From an uncultured Eubacteriales bacterium (GTDB lineage: Bacteria; Bacillota; Clostridia; Peptostreptococcales; Anaerovoracaceae): a stretch of DNA of 23,824 bases. Positions 14,850 through 21,935 of this stretch are shown here, piece by piece (position 1 is the stretch's first letter; each line of letters opens with the position of its first letter). Location of the stretch: the NCBI GenBank assembly GCA_900540145.1, contig UQEW01000031.1, forward strand, positions 1 to 23,824. Reading direction: 5' to 3'. A model generated the notes under the pieces. That model was not told the origin of the DNA, did not search any database, and saw nothing but the letters and a program-made list of their open reading frames with translations. The translations under genes and the position numbers were made by a program.

Positions 14850-17800
14850 ATGAAATCCAACTTTGAATTTCTAAACAGGTATTGGCCTGTGCTGGCACAA
14901 TTAGGCGCTAACGCGGAAAACTATCTATATTCTGATCCAAATGCCTGCATTTATAAACTTGGAATGTTTGCAGAGCGTCTGGTTCAGGAAATTTTGGTAT
15001 TTGAACATATGGATGCACCCAAAACAGATAATACCCACGCCAATCGCATTCGTTTATTAAAACGCGCCGGCCTTCTTCCTCCTGAAATTGATAATACTCT
15101 TTATATACTGCGCAAAACCCGTAACTCCGCAGTGCACGCAGGAACAGATTCCGTAGATGAAGCCAAAACATTGCTTTCCATGGCATACAATTTAGCGGTA
15201 TGGTATATGGAAACCTACGGCGACTGGGAATATATTGCCGGGGATTTTGTTATGCCCGAAGAAGTGCATCAGGCAGATCTAAAATCAGTCATTGAGGATC
15301 AGGAAAAAAAGATTGCCGAACTGTCCCAAAAGCTCGCACAGGTAACAACAGCCGTTTCCGGCACAACGCAAAAAGAACGTGCAAAACGAGGCGAGACGGT
15401 TTCTTCTATGATGCAGTGGAACGAAGCGCAGACCCGTTGTTTGATAGACGAGCAGCTTCGCAAAGCGGGTTGGGAAGCAGATACCATAAACCTGCGTTAT
15501 AGCAAAGGCATTCGCCCGGTAAAAGGCAGAAATATTGCTATCAGCGAATGGCCTACTAATTCTGCTTTTTATAAAAACGGCTATGCAGACTATGCCTTCT
15601 TTATCGGAGAAAAGCTCGTCGCCTTAATGGATGCAAAAAGGGCCTCAGAAGACGTCGCCTCTACCATTGATGTACAGGTAAAAGACTATGCCAAACATAT
15701 CAAAGAGGAACATTCAAAATATGTTATAAATTCCTGGAATGATTATCAGGTACCTTTCCTATTTGCTTCAAACGGCAGAGCTTTTTTGGAACAGCTCAGA
15801 ACGAAATCCGGCATATGGTTTTTAGACGCACGAAAGTCGACTAATCAGCCCTATCCAATCCGAAATTGGTTCAGCCCAAGCGATCTGGAAGAAAAATTAA
15901 GTCAGGATATTGATAAGGCAAATGAAACCTTAGTTACTTATAGCGATTCGTTTATGGAAGATCCTAAAGGTCTGAATCTGCGTGATTACCAGATCAGGGC
16001 GATCAGCAAAACAACCGAAGCAATAATCAGCGGGAAACGCACCGCCTTGCTTGCAATGGCAACCGGCACCGGCAAAACCCGCACCGTGCTCGGGCTGATT
16101 TATAAAATGCTTGAATCCAAACGCTTCAAAAGAATACTGTTCCTTGTTGACCGTGTATCCCTTGGCGAACAGGCAATGGATACCTTCAAAGATGTCAAGT
16201 TGAAAGATTTAATGACTTTGGATGAAATTTATGAAATCAAAGACATTGATGACAATGAAATCAATCTGGAAACTAAAGTCAGCGTCTCTACGGTGCAGGG
16301 ATTATTAAAACGAACGATTCTGTCGGAAACACCCGATTTAATGCCCGGTGCTTTTGATTTGATTATTGTGGATGAGGCTCACAGAGGATATATCCTCGAC
16401 AGAGAAATGACGGAAGAAGAAATTCTCTATGCTAATCAAGATGACTATATGAGTAAATATAAACAGGTCATTGAATATTTTGACGCTGTTAAAATTGCGC
16501 TAACGGCCACTCCCGCCCTGCACACTGCCGAGATTTTCGGCGAGCCGATTTTTACATACAGCTATCGGGAAGCTGTGATCGATGGCTGGCTGGTTGATCA
16601 CGATCCGCCTTATATCATCAACACGGATTTTATCGAAAATAATGTAAAATTCAAAAAGGGTGAAACCCTTGCACAGTACGACCCCAATACAAATGAGCTG
16701 ATTAACGGTTCTAAATTGGAAGACGAAATGGACTTTGACGTTTCAGAGTTCAATAAAAAAATCGTGCTTCCCGACCACACCCGCAAGGTTTTAGAAGAAA
16801 TATCAAATTACATAAATCCCGAAAGCAGCGAAAAAACACTGATTTTTGCCGTGAATGATAACCACGCGGATTGCATTGTAGATACGCTTCGAGATATTTA
16901 TAAACCATTTGGCATCTCCAACGAGGCGATTATGAAAATCACAGGCAAAACCGCCGGTGGCAACAAAAAGAAGATTTTACAGGTAATCAAACAGTTCAAA
17001 AATAATCAATATCCCAATATTGCTGTGACGGTTGATTTGCTGACTACAGGCATCGATGTTCCTGCTATTTGCAACCTCGTGTTTATGCGTAAGATTAACA
17101 GCCGTATTCTATTTGAACAGATGCTCGGCCGCGCTACCCGCCTTTGTCCTGAAATCGGCAAAACGCATTTCGATATTTTCGATGCGGTGCGCGTGTATGA
17201 AGATTTGGATTCCACGTCCGGGATGAAATCTGTGTCCATAAACAAAACAATGGCGGAACTTCTGGAAGATCTGTTCCGCAACAGCGAAGAAAATAAGCAG
17301 CCGGTTAAAGACCGTATTCTTGCACGGCTTCAGCGCAAAAACAACGATCTTACATCGGCGCAAAAATATGACATCTCCGAAAGATTGAGCGGCATCGACC
17401 TAAAAACCTACGTGCACAGGCTTAAATCCTGCACACAAGACGGGTTCATCGAGAGATGTAAAAAAGACCTAGACTTTTTGCTGTGGGTGGATTCGCTTAA
17501 AGGCAAGAAAAAAGGATATTTCTATTCTGAAAAAGCAGACATATTGAAGGAAACTACCCGTGGCTACGGTAGCACGGAAAAACCGGAAGATTATCTGGAC
17601 GCCTTTACAAAATTCGTCAATGAGAACAAAGATAAGATTGAAGCTATTAGAATCGCCTGCACCAAACCGAGTGATATGACCAGAGCGCAGCTAAAAGAGC
17701 TGAAACTCGTTTTAGATAAAGAGAATTTTACGGAAACCAGCTTGAACGAAGCCACCAGCGCCGTTACCAACGCCCATATCGTAGCGGATATTATCGCTCA

Positions 17801-18086
17801 CGTTCGCAATGCTGTACTGAAAACGCCGCTGTTCAATCACGATGAACGGGTTGAGGCTGCTTTTTCCAAGTTAATTGCCTCACATCGTTTCAATAAAATG
17901 CAGCTTGACCTTTTGGAAAAAATCAAAACCTATATGCTGCACGAAAGCATTTTGAACACGGAAACCTTTGAAGCGCCTGTATTTAAGATGGAAGGCGGTT
18001 TTGCCCGCTTCAACAAGAAATTCGGCGGAAATCTCATCGAAATTATCCGGGAAATTAACACTTATATTTACGAAGGAGCCGCATAA
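14850..18086 (+). CDS. hsdR: Type I restriction enzyme R subunit
   Basis: Motor and nuclease subunit of a type I restriction-modification complex; it translocates unmodified DNA using ATP and cuts at a distance. The 1078 residues begin with a DUF4145-like helical domain (about 1-130, with RKTRNSAVHAG), then a coiled linker. The PD-(D/E)xK nuclease comes next with D247 (GYADYAFF) and D261-A-K263. The superfamily 2 helicase has GTGKT (406-410), DEAH (508-511), LTATP, DLLTTGIDVP and QMLGRATR. An EcoEI-type C-terminal domain contacts HsdM. ATG 14850 has AGGAGGT (14834-14840) nine bases upstream; the in-frame TTG at 14841 is rejected. The stop overlaps the hsdM start (TAATG). All motifs look intact. 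Confidence 0.96.
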   Translation: MKSNFEFLNRYWPVLAQLGANAENYLYSDPNACIYKLGMFAERLVQEILVFEHMDAPKTDNTHANRIRLLKRAGLLPPEIDNTLYILRKTRNSAVHAGTDSVDEAKTLLSMAYNLAVWYMETYGDWEYIAGDFVMPEEVHQADLKSVIEDQEKKIAELSQKLAQVTTAVSGTTQKERAKRGETVSSMMQWNEAQTRCLIDEQLRKAGWEADTINLRYSKGIRPVKGRNIAISEWPTNSAFYKNGYADYAFFIGEKLVALMDAKRASEDVASTIDVQVKDYAKHIKEEHSKYVINSWNDYQVPFLFASNGRAFLEQLRTKSGIWFLDARKSTNQPYPIRNWFSPSDLEEKLSQDIDKANETLVTYSDSFMEDPKGLNLRDYQIRAISKTTEAIISGKRTALLAMATGTGKTRTVLGLIYKMLESKRFKRILFLVDRVSLGEQAMDTFKDVKLKDLMTLDEIYEIKDIDDNEINLETKVSVSTVQGLLKRTILSETPDLMPGAFDLIIVDEAHRGYILDREMTEEEILYANQDDYMSKYKQVIEYFDAVKIALTATPALHTAEIFGEPIFTYSYREAVIDGWLVDHDPPYIINTDFIENNVKFKKGETLAQYDPNTNELINGSKLEDEMDFDVSEFNKKIVLPDHTRKVLEEISNYINPESSEKTLIFAVNDNHADCIVDTLRDIYKPFGISNEAIMKITGKTAGGNKKKILQVIKQFKNNQYPNIAVTVDLLTTGIDVPAICNLVFMRKINSRILFEQMLGRATRLCPEIGKTHFDIFDAVRVYEDLDSTSGMKSVSINKTMAELLEDLFRNSEENKQPVKDRILARLQRKNNDLTSAQKYDISERLSGIDLKTYVHRLKSCTQDGFIERCKKDLDFLLWVDSLKGKKKGYFYSEKADILKETTRGYGSTEKPEDYLDAFTKFVNENKDKIEAIRIACTKPSDMTRAQLKELKLVLDKENFTETSLNEATSAVTNAHIVADIIAHVRNAVLKTPLFNHDERVEAAFSKLIASHRFNKMQLDLLEKIKTYMLHESILNTETFEAPVFKMEGGFARFNKKFGGNLIEIIREINTYIYEGAA

Positions 18087-19609
18087 TGAGTACAACTGAT
18101 ATTGTTCAAAAATTATGGAATCTCTGTAATGTTCTGCGTGACGACGGCATTACCTATCACCAGTATGTCACGGAGCTGACCTATATCCTTTTTCTCAAAA
18201 TGCTGGATGAAACCGGCGAAGAGAATAAGCTGAAAGCAGATGTGCTGACATCCTATCAGAAATCCCTGGAGCAATATGCTCGTAAAAAAGGAAAATCTGT
18301 GGAACAACTGACTGAAGAAGAAAAGGAATCCCGTAAGCCATTGCTTTACAACTACTCGTGGGCATATCTTACCACTTTAGAAGGTCTTGAACTAAAAAAA
18401 TACTATACTAAACTTCTTTCTGAGCTGGGCGGTACCGGTATTCCTAAAATAAGTGACATCTATGCAAAAGCAGTCTCCAGCATTGAAGAACCGAAAAACT
18501 TGCAGAAGATCATCTCTGAGATCAACAAGCTTGACTGGTTTGAGGCAAAGCAGGAAGGTCTCGGTGATCTGTACGAAGGCTTGCTGCAAAAGAATGCCGA
18601 CGAGAAAAAATCCGGCGCAGGACAGTATTTTACACCACGTGTGCTCATCGACGTAATGACTGATCTGATTTCCCCGAAGCTCGGCGAAAAATGTTTTGAC
18701 CCAGCATGCGGCACCTTTGGCTTTATGATTTCCGCTTATCAGCATGCTGTCAGCGGTGTAGATCTTTATGCCCTTTCCGATCAGGAAACAGCGGCGTTTC
18801 AGGACTCTTTCTACGGCGTGGAGCTGGTACACGATGCCCACCGTTTAGCCCTGATGAACGCATATCTGCACAATGTACCAGCACATATTTTCTGTGAGGA
18901 CAGCCTGTCCCCAAGTGCAAAAAGGCTCAAGGGTTTTGACGTAATCCTGACCAATCCGCCCTTCGGAACAAAAAAAGGCGGGGAGCGAACCTCCCGTGAC
19001 GATATTTCGTTTCAGACCTCCAACAAACAACTGAACTTCTTGCAGGTGATTTATCGTAGCTTAAAAGCGAACGGCAGCGCTCGCTGCGCCGTTGTTTTGC
19101 CTGATAACGTGCTTTTTGCCGACGGTGACGGCGTTAGCGTGCGCCGAGAATTGATGGATTTTTGTAATCTCAACACGATTTTGCGTCTGCCCACCGGTAT
19201 CTTCTATGCGCAGGGGGTCAAAACCAATGTGCTTTTCTTCACCCGTGGCAAAACCGAAAAGAACAACACCAAAGAGGTTTGGTTCTATGATCTGCGCACC
19301 AATATGCCCTCTTTTGGCAAGACAACACCGCTGAAGAAAGAGCATTTCATCGATTTTATAAAAGCCTATACCGCCAAAGACCGCCACGCTGTGGAAGACG
19401 AACGCTTCAGCGTATTTACAAGGGAGCAAATTGCCGAAAAGGGCGACACCCTTGACCTTGGACTGATTCGTGACGATTCCGTTTTGGACTATAACAACCT
19501 GCCCGACCCGGCGGACAACGCCGAGGAAGCCGCTGCCAATCTGGAAGAGGCGGTTGACCTGTTGATGAGTGTAGTGAAAGAGCTGCGGGCGCTGGAGGTG
19601 CAGGACTGA
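18086..19609 (+). CDS. hsdM: Type I DNA adenine methyltransferase M subunit
   Basis: N6-adenine methylase that protects host sites and, with HsdS, also forms part of the restriction complex. The 507 residues carry an N-terminal helical HsdM_N domain (about 1-150). The SAM-binding motif FDPACGTFGF has D205 to G209, and the catalytic NPPF is at 290-293 (ILTNPPFGTKKGGE). LPTGIFYAQGVKTNVLFF matches the conserved block of the family. The start ATG shares its A with the hsdR stop codon and the end (TGATG) overlaps the hsdS start, so translation of R, M and S is coupled. The gene's 3' end is notably GC-rich (41 of 60 bases at 19501-19560). Confidence 0.97.
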   Translation: MSTTDIVQKLWNLCNVLRDDGITYHQYVTELTYILFLKMLDETGEENKLKADVLTSYQKSLEQYARKKGKSVEQLTEEEKESRKPLLYNYSWAYLTTLEGLELKKYYTKLLSELGGTGIPKISDIYAKAVSSIEEPKNLQKIISEINKLDWFEAKQEGLGDLYEGLLQKNADEKKSGAGQYFTPRVLIDVMTDLISPKLGEKCFDPACGTFGFMISAYQHAVSGVDLYALSDQETAAFQDSFYGVELVHDAHRLALMNAYLHNVPAHIFCEDSLSPSAKRLKGFDVILTNPPFGTKKGGERTSRDDISFQTSNKQLNFLQVIYRSLKANGSARCAVVLPDNVLFADGDGVSVRRELMDFCNLNTILRLPTGIFYAQGVKTNVLFFTRGKTEKNNTKEVWFYDLRTNMPSFGKTTPLKKEHFIDFIKAYTAKDRHAVEDERFSVFTREQIAEKGDTLDLGLIRDDSVLDYNNLPDPADNAEEAAANLEEAVDLLMSVVKELRALEVQD

Positions 19610-20943
19610 TGGCGAGAAGACGAAAAAAAGAAGCCCTAACACCGGATGAGTGCTTGCAGGCGGCATTGGTGCCGGAGAGCGAACAGCCATACAAAGTGCC
19701 GGAGAATTGGTGTTGGACAAGGATGGAAAATATTGCCCAATGGGGATCGGGTGGAACTCCTTCAAGAAAAATACCTGAGTATTATAACGGCGATATTCCG
19801 TGGATAAAAACCGGTGAGTTAAACAATGATTATATATTTGAAACGGAAGAACATATAACGCATGAAGCTATTTCTCATTCGAGTGTAAAACTATTTCCTG
19901 TAAATACAGTCGTAATTGCTATGTATGGCGCTACAATTGGAAAAGTTGGTATACTGGGTATTGCTGCGACTACAAATCAAGCATGTGCCTGTGGCGTTTC
20001 CAATCCTTCAACAAACTATAAGTATCTTTTTTATTATGCTTGTTCCCAGAAAGATAACTTTATAAAGAAGGGTAAAGGTGGAGCGCAACCAAATATTTCG
20101 CAGGAAATCATTAAATCTCATGGGTTCCCTTTACCACCTTTGTCCGAACAGCAGCGCATTGTTGACCGCATTGAAAGCCTGTTTGCCAAGCTGGACGAGG
20201 CCAAGCAAAAGGCGCAAGATGCGCTGGACAGTTTTGAAACCCGAAAAGCCGCCATCCTCCATAAAGCTTTCACTGGTGAACTCACCACCCGGTGGAGAAA
20301 AGAAAACGGCGTGGGGATGGAGAGTTGGAATAGCGATTTATTTAAAAACATTGTAACAACTGTTAAAGATAAATTTAATCCGACTACACAAACAACATCA
20401 TTGCGCTATATAGGCTTGGAACATATCCAAAAAAATCAAGGAATTATTGGATTTGGAACAGCAGATGATATAAAAAGTTTAAAAACTATATTTAAAACGG
20501 GTGATATTTTATACGGAAAATTAAGACCTTATTTGAATAAACATGATATTGCTCAGTTTGATGGAATTTGCTCAACAGATATACTGGTTTATAGAACACA
20601 TTTTTCTCAAACCGCAAAATACATTAACTACTTTATGAACACAGAATTATTTATTTCAACCGCAGTATCTAATTCAAAAGGAATAAACTTACCAAGAGTA
20701 TCCGAAAAAGAAATTGGTAATATCCCTGTAAATATTCCTGATATATCAGAACAAACCGAAATCGTCCGCATCCTTGACAACCTTCTCGTCAAAGAACAGC
20801 AGGCCAAAGAAGCCGCCGAAACAGTATTGGAGCAGATCGACCTTATCAAAAAAGCCATCCTCGCCCGTGCTTTCCGTGGTGAGCTTGGCACAAACGACCC
20901 TGCCGAAGAAAGCGCAGTGGATCTGTTGAAAGAATCTATGTAA
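19609..20943 (+). CDS. hsdS: Type I specificity S subunit
   Basis: Sets the bipartite DNA sequence recognised by the complex. The 444 residues have the classic two-domain pattern: target recognition domain 1 (about 34-170, with GSGGTPSRKIPEYYNGDIPW), a conserved helical spacer (LSEQQRIVDRIESLFAKLDE to AFTGELT, about 175-230), target recognition domain 2 (about 239-375), and a second spacer (ISEQTEIVRILDNLL to AFRGELG). The recognition domains are AT-rich (14 of 60 G or C at 20461-20520) against 32 of 60 in the spacer at 20161-20220, a sign of domain exchange. The gene is full length, and no second or inverted partial hsdS is in the window. The recognised sequence cannot be predicted. The TAA stop lies inside a hairpin stem leading to hamA. 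Confidence 0.95.
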   Translation: MARRRKKEALTPDECLQAALVPESEQPYKVPENWCWTRMENIAQWGSGGTPSRKIPEYYNGDIPWIKTGELNNDYIFETEEHITHEAISHSSVKLFPVNTVVIAMYGATIGKVGILGIAATTNQACACGVSNPSTNYKYLFYYACSQKDNFIKKGKGGAQPNISQEIIKSHGFPLPPLSEQQRIVDRIESLFAKLDEAKQKAQDALDSFETRKAAILHKAFTGELTTRWRKENGVGMESWNSDLFKNIVTTVKDKFNPTTQTTSLRYIGLEHIQKNQGIIGFGTADDIKSLKTIFKTGDILYGKLRPYLNKHDIAQFDGICSTDILVYRTHFSQTAKYINYFMNTELFISTAVSNSKGINLPRVSEKEIGNIPVNIPDISEQTEIVRILDNLLVKEQQAKEAAETVLEQIDLIKKAILARAFRGELGTNDPAEESAVDLLKESM

Positions 20944-20968
20944 CACTACTTTTGAAATCGTGTTACAT
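20938..20968 (+). promoter_or_regulatory. Inverted repeat spanning the hsdS stop, upstream of hamA
   Basis: ATGTAACAC (20938-20946) and GTGTTACAT (20960-20968) form a perfect 9-bp stem with a 13-base loop, extendable to 11 bp with one T-G pair. It contains the hsdS stop and ends 12 bases before the hamA ribosome site. No T run follows, so it is not a standard terminator. It could be an operator, an RNA processing site or a brake on readthrough into the Hachiman genes. Confidence 0.7.
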
Positions 20969-20996
20969 GGATACAGAGAAAAGGAGAATATTTTAT

Positions 20997-21935
20997 ATGA
21001 CAATTTCTGAAGAATATAAGAGCATATTTGAAAAAGAAATTATTCAAAAAAGCAAAGGTATTATCTTCTCCTTTTCTCCGATTTTGGATGAATATAAATA
21101 TAATTCATACAGCCACGGAATTTCCGATACAGCTGTGGAAGATTTAGGCAAACTAATGCGTCACAGCCTTTTCTTTTATGCCTTCGGAGAAGAAGAGGTG
21201 GTTTCCTATTATAAAAAGGACAGATTTTCTTCAATGCAGCAGGCAGCGAAATATTCATATCAACAAAGACTACCCAACCGCGCAAACACAACCGACGGCC
21301 TCCCCAGCGAGGTACTTTTAGATTTGCTTATACAGCTCTACAACCCGAATGCATATAAACTGGCAGTCAGAACGCTTTTTCGTCAAGACGATAATAACGA
21401 AATCAAGGGGTATGATCTCACTTATTTTACAAAAGATGAAACCGGGATCAGTCTTTGGCTTGGACAAGCCAAACTGGGTAAAAAAAGTTATTGTAAATCG
21501 AGCATTCACAGAGATTTGTTGGAAAAATACAAAAAAGAGTATTTGACAAAACAGTTGTTTTTTATCTGTGACAAGCGTATAGAGATTACAGATGATGCCA
21601 AATCAATTCTTGAAATAATTGAGAAAATCAATATTATTATGATGGATGCGGATGAAAGCAGCCGAGCGGATTATTTGATCGATTACTTCAAAAAGCATCA
21701 TATCAATATAAAAATACCGTGCTTACTTGCTTATGGGAACGGTACTGTATATGCTGATGCCGGTAAAATATATAACGAAATTCAGAAAGAAGTCGATTCA
21801 ATAAAACAATACTATGCCAAACATACATATTTATTTGAAGGCTTTTCTCCAGAAATTGTTTTTTACATTTTTCCAATTGAAAGCATAGATAGGTTGAGAG
21901 ATAAGGAGCATGGATTCTATGCAGGATTATATTAG
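20997..21935 (+). CDS. hamA: Hachiman defence protein HamA (DUF1837)
   Basis: Nuclease subunit of the two-gene Hachiman anti-phage system. In studied systems HamA pairs with the helicase HamB and degrades DNA when activated. The 312 residues contain GLPSEVLLDLL (E105), KGYDLTYF (D140) and LWLGQAKLGKKS, with Q157-A-K159 in the position of the ExK part of a PD-(D/E)xK nuclease. A Gln there is a change from Glu, but QxK forms occur in Mrr-like nucleases. ATG 20997 is chosen because AAGGAG (20981-20986) sits ten bases upstream; the in-frame TTG at 20952 would start inside the hairpin. The end overlaps hamB by 17 bases. The match to DUF1837 is from motif and context, not from a search. Confidence 0.82.
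   Translation: MTISEEYKSIFEKEIIQKSKGIIFSFSPILDEYKYNSYSHGISDTAVEDLGKLMRHSLFFYAFGEEEVVSYYKKDRFSSMQQAAKYSYQQRLPNRANTTDGLPSEVLLDLLIQLYNPNAYKLAVRTLFRQDDNNEIKGYDLTYFTKDETGISLWLGQAKLGKKSYCKSSIHRDLLEKYKKEYLTKQLFFICDKRIEITDDAKSILEIIEKINIIMMDADESSRADYLIDYFKKHHINIKIPCLLAYGNGTVYADAGKIYNEIQKEVDSIKQYYAKHTYLFEGFSPEIVFYIFPIESIDRLRDKEHGFYAGLY

Noticed and set aside
19061..19765. 234-codon minus-strand open frame across hsdM and hsdS
   Set aside because: It is antisense to conserved HsdM and HsdS coding sequence, has no motif, and is explained by the GC-rich codon use of hsdM.
19609..20943. Phase-variable inverting hsdS locus
   Set aside because: There is no recombinase gene and no second or inverted partial hsdS in the window. 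The two spacers inside hsdS are only distantly similar at DNA level.
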